Assembly (NCBI GenBank): GCA_000828835.1
Contig: AP014633.1
Coordinates: 1 to 64,000, forward strand
DNA: 64,000 bases
Reading direction: 5' to 3'
Origin: Thioploca ingrica
Lineage (GTDB): Bacteria; Pseudomonadota; Gammaproteobacteria; Beggiatoales; Beggiatoaceae
This document shows, piece by piece, positions 7,671 through 17,817 of this stretch (its first letter is position 1; each line of letters starts with the position of its first letter). The notes under the pieces were generated by a model. It saw nothing but the letters and a program-made list of their open reading frames with translations, did not search any database and was not told the origin of the DNA. The position numbers were made by a program, and so were the translations under genes.

Positions 7671-8618
7671 ATGCTCAGCAAACCTCTTCGCAAATTCCTA
7701 TTTGGCATTCCTGCAGACGAAACTCTCTTCTCCAAACGTGGATTTCAAGCCGTTTCTCCTGAAGTTCGTATTCGTTTAGAACAAGTGGCGGGGATGTTTG
7801 TTGAAGGTTACCATCTGGCTTTATTAACTGATCAACTGGATTTATTGACTCAACAACTTGAGCAGTTGCCCAAGGAAATGCGTGGTTTCGCCTATGAAGG
7901 TGCGGCTATGGCATTGGCTCTCCTCGATTTTTTATCACTGCGGCGGCGTAATCGTCTTCAACAGTTTTTGGCTGGTGCCGGTTCCGCTCACATTTATATG
8001 GTTCATGTCGGTGTTGGCTGGGCGTGGGCACGGTTGTATCGGAATGTCAATAAAGCATTGGCTTCTCTCGATCCCTTACTCGGTTGGCTAGCGGTGGATG
8101 GTTATGGCTTTCACGAAGGTTATTTTCATTGGCCGAAAATGGTTACTCAACAGCGTGTTCCACGGCGGTTAAACGGTTATGCGCGCCGGGTCTTTGACCA
8201 AGGTTTAGGACGAGGGCTTTGGTTTATCAACGGGGCTAATATTGAGGTCATTGCTCGCACGATTAATGGTTTTTCAACCACAAGGCAAGCTGATTTATGG
8301 AGTGGGATTGGGTTAGCGGCGACTTATGCGGGTGGGGTTGATGAAACTGATCTCCAACGGTTAGCAGAATTAGGTGATGCTTTTCGACCGCAATTAGCGC
8401 AAGGTGCTGCTTTTGCGGCTAAAACTCGGCAACGGGCGGGTAATCTTACCTCACATACTGAACAAGCTTGTCAAATTTTTTGTGCGTCGTCAGCTGAGGT
8501 AGCGGCACAAGTGACCGATGAAACTTTGATTAATTTATCTTATCAAGAGACTATCCCTGCTTATGAAATATGGCGGCAACGGATTCAGGCCCATTTTAAG
8601 AATAAGGTCAACTTCTGA
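7671..8618 (+). CDS. Enediyne cassette protein E3/UnbL (DUF1702)
   Basis: A 315-residue DUF1702 protein, the family called E3 or UnbL in enediyne gene clusters. Its biochemical role is not established. The N-terminus LSKPLRKFLFGIPADETLFS and the region HVGVGWAWARLYRN, YGFHEGYFHWP and RRVFDQGLGRGLWFINGANI are characteristic of the family. It is the first gene of the block E3-E4-E5-PKSE, all on the plus strand. No clear Shine-Dalgarno precedes ATG 7671. A 236-bp gap with an inverted repeat separates it from E4. A fragment of a second copy of its 5' end is preserved at 4675-4700. Confidence 0.85.
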   Translation: MLSKPLRKFLFGIPADETLFSKRGFQAVSPEVRIRLEQVAGMFVEGYHLALLTDQLDLLTQQLEQLPKEMRGFAYEGAAMALALLDFLSLRRRNRLQQFLAGAGSAHIYMVHVGVGWAWARLYRNVNKALASLDPLLGWLAVDGYGFHEGYFHWPKMVTQQRVPRRLNGYARRVFDQGLGRGLWFINGANIEVIARTINGFSTTRQADLWSGIGLAATYAGGVDETDLQRLAELGDAFRPQLAQGAAFAAKTRQRAGNLTSHTEQACQIFCASSAEVAAQVTDETLINLSYQETIPAYEIWRQRIQAHFKNKVNF

Positions 8619-8745
8619 ACAAGATGAAACGGATTAAGAGATTGCCAGGATAAGTCAAAGTTGCTCAAATTGACAGCCGTTCTCTTCCATCCAGAATAAC
8701 TCCTCCGGTTCATCCTTTAATCCGTTCAATCCTGTTCAAAACTCA
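8619..8745. repeat. Inverted repeat between E3 and E4
   Basis: TGAACAAGATGAAACGGATT directly after the E3 stop is the near-complement of AATCCGTTCAATCCTGTTCA about 100 nt downstream. Short dispersed elements of this sort separate genes elsewhere in the window. It may fold as a long hairpin in the transcript and attenuate E4 expression, which is inference. Confidence 0.55.
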
Positions 8746-8854
8746 TGAAAAACTAATTCTTTTCCAAAATATTAGTAAATGTGATAAAATAAAATTTTTT
8801 ATAAATATATCAATTAATTGACTGATCCTAACGATACCCTTGTAGGGAGGGAAA

Positions 8855-10843
8855 ATGCAAATTAAACAGTCTATTACTCCACTGGTTGCGCTGGTGGTTA
8901 TTATTATTTTATATGGCTTTGCTCGGCTTCCGGAAATATCACCTGAAGAAAGACAACAACTGGCCCAACGATTTAATTTTTCACAATTAACCTTAGCTGA
9001 AGTACCTGGTCCAGAAAAACAGACGAGACGACCGGTTAATCCTCACGCTGAACGTATCTCCGGTTGGATTTCCGCCGTTGGTGCGGCAGTGGCGCTGAAT
9101 GATTTAGATGGTGATGGTCTAGCTAATGATATTTGCCGTATTGAAACTCGTACTAATCAGGTCATTGTCGCACCGGTGCCTGGAACCGGTAATCGTTATC
9201 AACCGGTGACTTTATCCGCAGCACCGATCTTACCTTACGACGATAAAACTATGGCGCCGATGGGTTGTTTACCCGCCGATTTGAACGAAGATAACCGAAT
9301 GGATCTATTGGTTTATTATTGGGGTCGGACGCCGGTGGCTTTTTTACAGACCGATAAGCCAACCGAGTATCAGCCTGTAGAACTAGTTACCGAGATAGAG
9401 CGTTGGTTTACGAATGCGGCGACGACTGCTGATATCGATGGTGATGGTCATCTCGATTTAATCATTGCTAATTATTTTCAAGATGGTGCACGTATTCTGG
9501 ATGTTAAGGCAGAAACACGAGATGAAATGCAGCATTCTATGTCGCGAGCTTATAATGCCGGCGGAACTTATTTCTTTCTGGGTGAACCCGTTGATCAAGA
9601 AGAAAAATTAACCGTACATTTTCGGCGAATTAATGGCAGCGAAGTACTGGAGCAACCGGTCAATCACGCTTGGACGTTGGCAGTGGGTGCTGCTGATCTC
9701 GATGGTGACTTGCTCCCGGAACTTTATTTTGCTAACGATTTTGGTCCCGATCGGCTATTACACAACCGCTCCACACCGGGTCAGTTAAATTTTGCGCGCT
9801 TGCAAGGTAAACGGGGTTTTACCATGCCCGCTTCCAAAGTGGTGGGCAAAGATTCATTTAAAGGCATGGGAGTTGACTTTGCCGACCTTAATGGTGATGG
9901 CATCCCCGACATATTTGTCAGTAATATCGCGGCGGAATATGCCTTAGAAGAAAGTCATTTTCTGTTTGTGAGCACTGGCGAAACGGAACCCATGAAACAG
10001 GGCATCGCGCCTTATGTGGATAAAAGTGAACCGTGGGGCGTGTCGCGGAGTAGCTGGGGTTGGGACAGCAAGTTAGTCGATTTTGATAATGATGGCATGT
10101 CGGAGGCGATCCAAGCCACTGGTTTTCTCAAAGGTGAAATTGGTCGCTGGCCAGAATTACAACAAATCGCCATTGGCAATGATGAATTGCTAAAAGATAC
10201 CCGTTTTTGGCCACCCTTTAAGGAAGGCGATGATCTCTGTGGTCATGCGATGAATCCGTTTTATGTGCGAGCTAAAAATGGCCGCTATGTGAATATCGCC
10301 GCTGATCTGGGCTTAGATCAACCATATGTCACTCGTGGTATTGCCACAGCTGACGTGGATGGCGATGGTGATCTGGATTTTGCATTGGCTAATCAGTGGG
10401 AAGATTCTTACTTTTACCGTAATGATTGTTCCAATCACTGTGGTCACTTTTTAGGTTTACATGTGCGAATGGTAGCGGCGCTGAATCAAGATAAGCCAAT
10501 CTCTGTTTATAATGGACATCCTACCCATCCCAGCCGTCCGGCGATCACGGCTACGGCCAAAGTCACTTTACCCGATGGACGCAAGCTGGTGGCACAAGTC
10601 GATGGGGGTAATGGGCATTCTGGCAAGCGCAGTCACGATCTGCATTTTGGTTTGGGTTCAGTACCGACTGATAAACCCCTACCGGTTGAATTAAATTGGC
10701 GAGATGGGCAAGGGAAAATCCATCAGGACAAATTATCGTTAGCCCCGGGTTGGCATACGGTGGAATTGAATACGAATGGAACGAATAATCTCGCTCATCA
10801 TCAGCCCGATTTTAAAGTAAACTCAATTGCCAAAGGAGAATGA
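8855..10843 (+). CDS. Enediyne cassette protein E4/UnbV (FG-GAP/ASPIC)
   Basis: A 662-residue protein of the CRTAC1/UnbV family, the E4 member of enediyne cassettes; its role there is unknown. An N-terminal membrane anchor (PLVALVVIIILYGFARL, about 9-25) precedes several FG-GAP calcium-binding repeats with DxDGD loops (LNDLDGDGL, TADIDGDGHLDL, FADLNGDGIPDI, TADVDGDGDLDF). The C-terminal ASPIC/UnbV domain is seen as TLPDGRKLVAQVDGGNGHSG and HFGLGSV. The protein probably faces the periplasm. A GGAGGG Shine-Dalgarno precedes ATG 8855. It ends 4 nt before E5. Confidence 0.88.
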   Translation: MQIKQSITPLVALVVIIILYGFARLPEISPEERQQLAQRFNFSQLTLAEVPGPEKQTRRPVNPHAERISGWISAVGAAVALNDLDGDGLANDICRIETRTNQVIVAPVPGTGNRYQPVTLSAAPILPYDDKTMAPMGCLPADLNEDNRMDLLVYYWGRTPVAFLQTDKPTEYQPVELVTEIERWFTNAATTADIDGDGHLDLIIANYFQDGARILDVKAETRDEMQHSMSRAYNAGGTYFFLGEPVDQEEKLTVHFRRINGSEVLEQPVNHAWTLAVGAADLDGDLLPELYFANDFGPDRLLHNRSTPGQLNFARLQGKRGFTMPASKVVGKDSFKGMGVDFADLNGDGIPDIFVSNIAAEYALEESHFLFVSTGETEPMKQGIAPYVDKSEPWGVSRSSWGWDSKLVDFDNDGMSEAIQATGFLKGEIGRWPELQQIAIGNDELLKDTRFWPPFKEGDDLCGHAMNPFYVRAKNGRYVNIAADLGLDQPYVTRGIATADVDGDGDLDFALANQWEDSYFYRNDCSNHCGHFLGLHVRMVAALNQDKPISVYNGHPTHPSRPAITATAKVTLPDGRKLVAQVDGGNGHSGKRSHDLHFGLGSVPTDKPLPVELNWRDGQGKIHQDKLSLAPGWHTVELNTNGTNNLAHHQPDFKVNSIAKGE

Positions 10844-10847
10844 TTGC

Positions 10848-11774
10848 ATGACAACCCAAACAAATAGTGGCCAAGATTTACGCCTAGCGGCTTTACGACG
10901 CTTTGCCACAGTGTTTACCCTGTTTGTGATAGCCGGCCAGATGTTCCTCGGTTTTGAGTCATCTTATGCCAACGTGGTCGTTGCTCTTATCACCGGCTAC
11001 GCCATGGATTTGTTATTAGAAACCGTGGATGCGTGGGCACAGAATAAAACGCCGCGTTACCGGGGTGGTTTGAGGGCACTGGTTGATTTTCTGCTACCCG
11101 CACATATTTCCTCGTTAGCGGTGTCTCTCTTGCTCTATTCTAATCAACAAATGTTGCCCATCGCGTTTGCTTCGGCGCTGGCGATTGGCTCGAAATTTAT
11201 CTTTCGGATTAAAATTGAGGGAAAATATCGACATTTTCTCAATCCTTCTAATACTGGCATTGCGATTACCCTGATTCTTTTTCCCTGGGTCGGTATCACG
11301 CCACCTTACCAATACACTGAAAATTTCAGTGGTGCCCCTGATTGGGTCATTCTCCTGTTTTTCTTAGCATTTGGTACTTTTTTAAATGCCCGTTATGCTC
11401 GGCGTATTCCTTTAATTGTCGGTTGGTTGGTTGGCTTTGTGATTCAAGCCCTGTTACGGAGTTGGTATGAAGGTATACCGATGATAGCGGGTTTAGAGAT
11501 CATGACGGGGGTCGCTTTCCTCCTCTTTACTTTTTATATGATAGAAGATCCGGGTTCAACCCCATTCAAACCATGGTACCAAGTTATCTTTGGTTTGTCG
11601 GTAGCGGCTGCTTATGGCATTCTGATGATGCTACATATCGTATTCGGTCTCTTTTTCGCCTTATTTGCGGTTTGCATCATTCGGGGCGTGTATTTGTATT
11701 TTATTGCTTATCGTAGTGGTAAAACCGCCACTGTTATGCAATCCGTGCCGCTGGCCGGAGAAATGACACCATGA
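10848..11774 (+). CDS. Enediyne cassette membrane protein E5/UnbU (NQR2/RnfD-like)
   Basis: A 308-residue polytopic membrane protein with about eight hydrophobic segments, matching E5/UnbU of enediyne cassettes and the NqrB/RnfD family. FLNPSNTGIAITLILFPW corresponds to the FNPxxxG...LLxxFP signature of that family. I see no SGAT flavinylation motif, so covalent FMN is doubtful. ATG 10848 is chosen because it has an AGGAG site; an upstream TTG at 10827 would overlap E4. The stop overlaps the PKSE start as ATGA, which indicates translational coupling. Its function in biosynthesis or export is not established. Confidence 0.88.
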   Translation: MTTQTNSGQDLRLAALRRFATVFTLFVIAGQMFLGFESSYANVVVALITGYAMDLLLETVDAWAQNKTPRYRGGLRALVDFLLPAHISSLAVSLLLYSNQQMLPIAFASALAIGSKFIFRIKIEGKYRHFLNPSNTGIAITLILFPWVGITPPYQYTENFSGAPDWVILLFFLAFGTFLNARYARRIPLIVGWLVGFVIQALLRSWYEGIPMIAGLEIMTGVAFLLFTFYMIEDPGSTPFKPWYQVIFGLSVAAAYGILMMLHIVFGLFFALFAVCIIRGVYLYFIAYRSGKTATVMQSVPLAGEMTP

Positions 11775-14700
11775 GCGAACGTATTGCCATTATTGGCATG
11801 GCCTGTCGTTATCCTGAAGCGGATAACCCTAAAATGCTTTGGGAAAACACTTTGGCACAACGACGTGCTTTCCGTCGTCTACCCGCTGAAAGATTAAATT
11901 TAGCGGATTATTTTTCTACCGATCGGACTCTACCTGATGCCGTTTATTGTGACCAAGCGGCGGTTATCGAGGGCTATGAATTTGATCGACTCAAATATCG
12001 TATTAGTGGTCACACCTACCGTAGCACTGATTTAACCCATTGGTTAGCCTTAGATATTGCTGCGCAAGCCTTGGAAGATGCTGGTTTTCCTGATGGTCAA
12101 GGATTAGTTAAAGAACGAACCGGAGTATTAGTGGGTAATACCCTCACCGGTGAATTCTCACGCGCTGCCCTCATGCGGTTACGGTGGCCTTATGTTCGCC
12201 GCATGGTCGACGCGCAATTACGTAAAAATAATTGGACGGCGGAGAGTCGTGCGACCTTTTTAGCTGATTTAGAAATCGATTATAAACAACCCTTTGAACC
12301 GGTTGGCGAAGAAACTCTCGCTGGCGGTCTTTCCAATACCATTGCTGGCCGAATTTGTAACCACTTTGATTTGGGTGGTGGCGGTTATACCCTAGATGGT
12401 GCCTGTAGTTCCTCATTGTTGGCACTGGCTAATGCTTGTAATGCTTTAGTTACTGGTGACCTGGATACGGCGGTGGTAGGCGGTGTCGATTTAAGTCTCG
12501 ATCCGTTTGAACTGATTGGCTTTGCTAAAACCGCTGCGTTGGCTGCTACGCAAATGCGGGTTTATGATGCCGCTGCCAATGGCTTTTGGCCCGGTGAAGG
12601 CTGTGGTTTTGTTATTCTCATGCGTTATGAAGACGCTTTAGCTTGTGGTGCCCGTTGTTATACGTTGATTCGAGGTTGGGGGATTTCCTCCGACGGCGGG
12701 GGTGGCATCACCCGTCCGGAAGAAAAAGGTCAACGTTTAGCTTTAGAGAGAGCTTATCAACGCGCTGGTTACGGGATTGACACGGTACCTCTGTTTGAAG
12801 GTCACGGCACCGGTACGACGGTTGGCGATCAAGTTGAATTGCAAACGCTAATGTCTGCGCGTCGCGCCGCTCACTCTCAAGGCTTACCAGCAGCAATTAG
12901 TTCCATTAAAGCCAATATTGGTCATACCAAAGCCGCCGCCGGTATCGCTGGCATATTAAAAGCCGTCATGGCAATTCATAATCAAATTTTACCGCCCGCT
13001 ACCGCCGTGGCTCATCCTCATCCGCTGTTGCAAGCAAACAATGCCAATCTACGTTTGCTCTCTGGTGCGGAAGTTTGGCCGGCTCAACAATCGCTGCGTG
13101 CCGGCGTTAGTTCCTTTGGTTTTGGTGGGATTAATGTTCATGTCACTTTAGAAGGTATTAATGGAATTCGGCGTACTCAGCTTACTTCTAAAGAACAGCA
13201 ATTAATCGCCACACCGCAAGAAAATGAACTCTTCCTGTTGGGAGCAGAAGATTTTCCGGCACTAGCGGCTTTGCTAAGCCAATTGGCACAGCTTGCACCT
13301 CGCCTTTCCTTCGGTGAACTCACCGATCTGGCAGCCCGATTGGCACAGCAAGACCGCTTCTTCCCAGTTAGAGCCGCATTGATAGCCGCTACCCCAACTC
13401 AATTGGCAGATAAGCTGGAACAGTTGTGGACAAAAGTGACTAGCGGCGAGCAACAATTATTTGATCAGCAAGCCGGTATTTTTCTAGCTGTGCGTGACCA
13501 ACCACCACGGATTACTTTGCTCTTTCCCGGGCAAGCCGCTCCAGTTCGTTTAACCGGCGGGATATGGTCACGTCGCTTTCCCCAAATAACAGCACTTTAC
13601 CAGCAAGCTATCCTAACCGATCCCGATAACGATTTAAATTCAACCGCAGTTGCCCAACCGGCCATTATTACCGCAGCAATAGCCGGTTTGCAAATCCTGG
13701 CTACCTTTGGCATTACGGGACAATTGGCAGTAGGGCACAGTTTAGGCGAATTTGCTGCACTGTATTGGGCCAACGCGATGGATGAAGCAACCCTGTTAAA
13801 GACGGTTCAAGTTCGTGGACAAGCGATGACGGATGTGGCTGCGCCCGCTGGCGCCATGTTGAGTTTAGCGGTTGACGAAGCTACCGCGCAAGCCTGGTGC
13901 ACGAAAATAGCCGGGATCAATATTGCTGGTTTAAATAGTCCCTCTCAAACCGTGGTATCGGGAGAAAAATCGGCAATAATACAACTGCAACAACAGGCGC
14001 AAACCCAAGGAATAACGGCCACGCTGTTGCCGGTTGCGCATGGCTTTCATTCCCCACTGATGCTTTCGGCTGCCGAAGAATTGGCGACTCACCTAGCACC
14101 AGTCGCTTTACAACCTTTACAGCGGCGCGTGATCTCAACGATTACCGGCCAAGAATTAGAACCGCAAGTGAATTGGAAAGAACTCCTGATCAAGCAAATG
14201 ACTCAACCGGTTCGCTTTAGCGCAGCAATTCAACAGGTGGTGCCAGAAACCGACTTGTTTGTAGAAGTGGGTCCAGGACAAATCTTAACCAATTTGGTTC
14301 ATCAAACCACGGCAGTGCCAGTTATTCCATTGGATATAGCCGGTTCTTCTTTTCAAGGCTTATTAACTGCTTTAGGTGCTGCTTATGTCATGGGCGCGCC
14401 GCTTAACCGTGAAGCCTTGTTTGCGGATCGGCTGGTACGTCCGTTTTCCTTAGATTGGCAACCGCAGTTTTTTGTTAATCCCTGTGAATTAGCACCGCTT
14501 CCTGACGCAGCTATTTCAACCACTGTGGTAGCCCCGGTAACTAAAGTAGAAGAGCTACTATCTACAGCCGCACAAGCTGAAACAGCAGAAAGTCAAGCCC
14601 AGTTGTCGATACTCGAACGTCTGCGTCAAGCCGTGGCTAAAAAAGCTGAATTACCGCCAACTGCCGTGCATAATCATAGTCGTTTGTTAGCGGACTTGCA

Positions 14701-17614
14701 TCTCAATTCGATTACAGTGGGTCAAATTGTCGCCGAAGTGAGTCGACAGCTTGGGTTAGCAGCGCCGGTGGATCCCACTGCTTATGCCAGTGCTACCGTA
14801 GCACAAATTGCGCAAGCGATGGAAGATCGGCTAGCTAGCGGTGAAGCGGAGGCTAACCCGACCACGACTTTGCCAGCCGGTGTCGATGCCTGGATACGGG
14901 CTTTTACCGTGACTTACTTGGAACGCCCGCGACGAGGGAATCCGTTAACACCACAAGGTCAAGGCGGTTGGCAAGTCTTTGGCGATGCCAATCATCCCTT
15001 AAAAGTTCCGCTTGAACAACAATTAAATAGCTGGGGCGGCGGCGGTGTTGCTCTCTGTTTACCAGCAGACGTTAATGAAAACCACATTGGGATGATGTTA
15101 GCAGCCGCGCAAGCGGTGTTGGAATTAACCAGCAATCGGCGGTATTTTATCTTAGTTCAAACGGGTAACAGTGCCGCTGCCTTTGCGCGTACCTTGCACC
15201 GTGAACAACCTAACCTGACTACGGTAGTTATTACTTTACCACTGTTAACCTCCGCTTTTGACCAACCAACCGCATTACCAGAAAAATCCAATACGATTGC
15301 TGTTCAGCAAGCCCTGGAACACATCTTAGCCGAACTTCATATTGCTAAAGGCTATCACGAAGTCCGTTATGATCTCGAAGAGATTCGTTACGAGCGTTGG
15401 CTGCAATTATTACCGTCACCAAATTTAGCACCTACTTTACCCCTCACCGCTGCGGATATCTTGCTGGTGAGCGGCGGCGGTAAAGGGATTACTGCGGAAT
15501 GTGCGGCGGCTTTAGCGCGTGAAACTGGGGTGAAATTAGTCTTGCTCGGTAGAGCTAGTCCAGACCAAGATCATGAATTAGCTGAAAATTTAGCCCGTTT
15601 CCAAGCAATGGGCCTCATTTTTAAATATTGTCAAACCGATGTGACCAATGAAACAGCGGTGAAAGCCACTATTGCGGAAATAGTGCCCGAATGGGGAGCT
15701 ATTACGGCGTTGTTACACGGCGCCGGCACTAACCAACCGACCTTACTGCGTCATCTTGACGCAGCGGCTTTTCAACGGACTTTAGCGCCAAAAGTGGGTG
15801 GATTACGGCATTTACTGAACGCGATTGATCCGCAACAGTTACGATTATTGATTAGCTTTGGCTCTTTCATTGCTCCAGCGGGTATGCCAGGAGAAGCCGA
15901 TTACGCGGTGGCGAATGAATGGCTAGCGGCATTGACCGAAGCGCATCAACAAGCGTATCCGCATTGCCGCTGTTTAACGCTCGAATGGACGGTCTGGTCA
16001 GAAGTGGGCATGGGCAAACGGTTGGGTAGTGATGAAACCCTGGCACAACAAGGGATTACTCCGATTTCCCCAGAAGTCGGTATTTCAATATTGCGCCAAG
16101 CACTTCTCGCTCAAAATTGGCCCAAGACGGTGATCATCAGTGGTCGGATGCCAGAAGTGCCCACGTTACGTCTGGAACATCCAGATTTACCTTTCTTGCG
16201 TTTCTTAGAACATCCTCGCGTTTACTACCCAGGGATTGAATTAGTCGTCGAAGCCGAACTGTCACCGGTTTCTGATCCTTACCTCAATGACCATGTGTTT
16301 AAAGGACAAAGCATCTTCCCCGCCGTCATGGGCTTAGAAGCGATGGCACAGGTAGCGGCAACGGTGCTGGGAGTCAAAGAAATAGCCGGATTTGATCAAG
16401 TTGAATTTGCTCGTCCGGTCGTCGTTGCCGCTAATCAAGCTGAAATTGTGCAAATCGCGGCGTTGGTTCGAGAACCCGGGAAAGTCGATGTTGTGCTGCG
16501 TTGTGCTCAAACCGGTTTTAAAGTGAATCATTTTCAGGCACGTTGTCTGGTGAGTGATGCTATCTCGCCAACTACCGCTATAGCGACTAAACTCAATGGG
16601 AAAGAAATTCCTTTGGAACTCGAACCTTATGGAGAATTGCTATTTCAAACCGGTCGATTTAAGCGAATTCGCAGTTACCAACATTTAGAAGCCACTCAGT
16701 GTATTGGCGAAATTGCAGCGGCGGATGCCAGTCCCTGGTTTGGACGCTATTTGCCACCTACTTTACTGCTCGGTGATCCCGGTTCACGCGATGCGGCCAT
16801 TCATGCCATTCAAGCCTGTATTCCCCATGCGCAATTATTACCGATTGCAGTAGAACGCTTGACGCTGGTTGATATTGATTTACCGGGTCCGTGGACACTT
16901 TCTGCGCAAGAACGTTGGCGCCAAGGTGACCGATTTTGCTATGATTTCGTGCTACAAACGCCAACCGGTCAGATCCGCGAAATTTGGGAAGGACTCCATT
17001 TACATAAAGTCTCAGTGATTCCTTGGCAAACCGGTTGGCAAGAAGCCCTTCTCGCACCCTACGTGGAACGGCGGCTACAAGAATTAATTCCAGCGGCATT
17101 GTTGCGAGTAGCCTTACACCATGAAATAACGCCTGATCGTTCGCTTCGCCGTGATCAAGCTTTCCAAAAATTGTTGGGTTCACCCCTGGAGATCGTAAAA
17201 CGACCCGACGGTAAGCCCGAAATTCCTCGTTCAGATTGGAAAATCTCCGCCGCTCACGCGGGTGATTTCACCTTAACTGTTGCCGGAACGACAGCGGTTG
17301 CTTGCGATTTAGAACCCGTGGTGAAACGTGAAAAGCAAACTTGGCTCGATTTATTGGGAAATCATTACGACTTAATTAAGGTGATTGATCAAGATACTCA
17401 TGAAACCAGTGAAAAAGCCGCTACCCGCATTTGGACCGCCAGAGAATGCTTGAAAAAAGCCGGCGCTTTACTAGAAACGCCTTTAACTATCAAAGAATCC
17501 GCTCAAGATGGTTGGATTTTATTCGCTGCCGGCGAAATGACCATTGCTAGCGCCATGACGACCCTCAAGTCGCATGAGGCTCCATTGGCTTTAGCTATTT
17601 TGGTGGGGAAGTAA
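11771..17614 (+). CDS. Enediyne-type iterative polyketide synthase PKSE
   Basis: A 1947-residue iterative type I PKS with the enediyne-specific order KS-AT-ACP-KR-DH-PPTase. KS (1-455): active-site C212 in DGACSSS, with H345 (EGHGTGT) and H385 (NIGHTKAA). AT (about 570-870): S657 in GHSLGE. ACP: LHLNS with the likely phosphopantetheine serine S980. KR (about 1227-1420): SGGGKGI cofactor loop and YAVAN. DH hotdog from about 1500: DHVFKGQSIFP with H1508. C-terminal PPTase (about 1750-1945): SAAHAGDF, CDLEPV and WTARECLKKA, which would modify the ACP in cis. Known PKSEs build a linear polyene on their own ACP. PUFA synthases (PfaA) lack this single-protein layout. The stop of E5 overlaps the start. 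Confidence 0.95.
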   Translation: MSERIAIIGMACRYPEADNPKMLWENTLAQRRAFRRLPAERLNLADYFSTDRTLPDAVYCDQAAVIEGYEFDRLKYRISGHTYRSTDLTHWLALDIAAQALEDAGFPDGQGLVKERTGVLVGNTLTGEFSRAALMRLRWPYVRRMVDAQLRKNNWTAESRATFLADLEIDYKQPFEPVGEETLAGGLSNTIAGRICNHFDLGGGGYTLDGACSSSLLALANACNALVTGDLDTAVVGGVDLSLDPFELIGFAKTAALAATQMRVYDAAANGFWPGEGCGFVILMRYEDALACGARCYTLIRGWGISSDGGGGITRPEEKGQRLALERAYQRAGYGIDTVPLFEGHGTGTTVGDQVELQTLMSARRAAHSQGLPAAISSIKANIGHTKAAAGIAGILKAVMAIHNQILPPATAVAHPHPLLQANNANLRLLSGAEVWPAQQSLRAGVSSFGFGGINVHVTLEGINGIRRTQLTSKEQQLIATPQENELFLLGAEDFPALAALLSQLAQLAPRLSFGELTDLAARLAQQDRFFPVRAALIAATPTQLADKLEQLWTKVTSGEQQLFDQQAGIFLAVRDQPPRITLLFPGQAAPVRLTGGIWSRRFPQITALYQQAILTDPDNDLNSTAVAQPAIITAAIAGLQILATFGITGQLAVGHSLGEFAALYWANAMDEATLLKTVQVRGQAMTDVAAPAGAMLSLAVDEATAQAWCTKIAGINIAGLNSPSQTVVSGEKSAIIQLQQQAQTQGITATLLPVAHGFHSPLMLSAAEELATHLAPVALQPLQRRVISTITGQELEPQVNWKELLIKQMTQPVRFSAAIQQVVPETDLFVEVGPGQILTNLVHQTTAVPVIPLDIAGSSFQGLLTALGAAYVMGAPLNREALFADRLVRPFSLDWQPQFFVNPCELAPLPDAAISTTVVAPVTKVEELLSTAAQAETAESQAQLSILERLRQAVAKKAELPPTAVHNHSRLLADLHLNSITVGQIVAEVSRQLGLAAPVDPTAYASATVAQIAQAMEDRLASGEAEANPTTTLPAGVDAWIRAFTVTYLERPRRGNPLTPQGQGGWQVFGDANHPLKVPLEQQLNSWGGGGVALCLPADVNENHIGMMLAAAQAVLELTSNRRYFILVQTGNSAAAFARTLHREQPNLTTVVITLPLLTSAFDQPTALPEKSNTIAVQQALEHILAELHIAKGYHEVRYDLEEIRYERWLQLLPSPNLAPTLPLTAADILLVSGGGKGITAECAAALARETGVKLVLLGRASPDQDHELAENLARFQAMGLIFKYCQTDVTNETAVKATIAEIVPEWGAITALLHGAGTNQPTLLRHLDAAAFQRTLAPKVGGLRHLLNAIDPQQLRLLISFGSFIAPAGMPGEADYAVANEWLAALTEAHQQAYPHCRCLTLEWTVWSEVGMGKRLGSDETLAQQGITPISPEVGISILRQALLAQNWPKTVIISGRMPEVPTLRLEHPDLPFLRFLEHPRVYYPGIELVVEAELSPVSDPYLNDHVFKGQSIFPAVMGLEAMAQVAATVLGVKEIAGFDQVEFARPVVVAANQAEIVQIAALVREPGKVDVVLRCAQTGFKVNHFQARCLVSDAISPTTAIATKLNGKEIPLELEPYGELLFQTGRFKRIRSYQHLEATQCIGEIAAADASPWFGRYLPPTLLLGDPGSRDAAIHAIQACIPHAQLLPIAVERLTLVDIDLPGPWTLSAQERWRQGDRFCYDFVLQTPTGQIREIWEGLHLHKVSVIPWQTGWQEALLAPYVERRLQELIPAALLRVALHHEITPDRSLRRDQAFQKLLGSPLEIVKRPDGKPEIPRSDWKISAAHAGDFTLTVAGTTAVACDLEPVVKREKQTWLDLLGNHYDLIKVIDQDTHETSEKAATRIWTARECLKKAGALLETPLTIKESAQDGWILFAAGEMTIASAMTTLKSHEAPLALAILVGK

Positions 17615-17689
17615 GCGGATATTTTATTTGCTATTGGAATTATTTTCCTCCTGGAAGGCGGTTTTTCTGTTAAAATGTCGACTGCGTTA

Positions 17690-17707
17690 AACGTATCTTG
17701 ATACGTT
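17690..17707. promoter_or_regulatory. Palindrome after the PKSE gene
   Basis: AACGTATC, two bases, GATACGTT: a perfect 8-bp dyad in the gap between PKSE and the next secreted-protein gene. No T run follows, so it is more like an operator for the downstream gene or a processing hairpin than a classical terminator. The rest of the 203-nt gap shows no gene. Confidence 0.4.
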
Positions 17708-17817
17708 ATAACACTAATATTCTATCTACACCGCTGGTGTGGGATGGATAATATGCAAAATGTTACTATTTTGCTTCTTGTTACAATAATTAAAAAAGTT
17801 AGGAATATTAAACATAA

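Noticed and set aside
11771..17614. PUFA synthase (PfaA) or heterocyst glycolipid synthase
   Set aside because: PfaA has tandem ACPs and no C-terminal PPTase in this order; KS-AT-ACP-KR-DH-PPTase with E3/E4/E5 neighbours fits the enediyne type.
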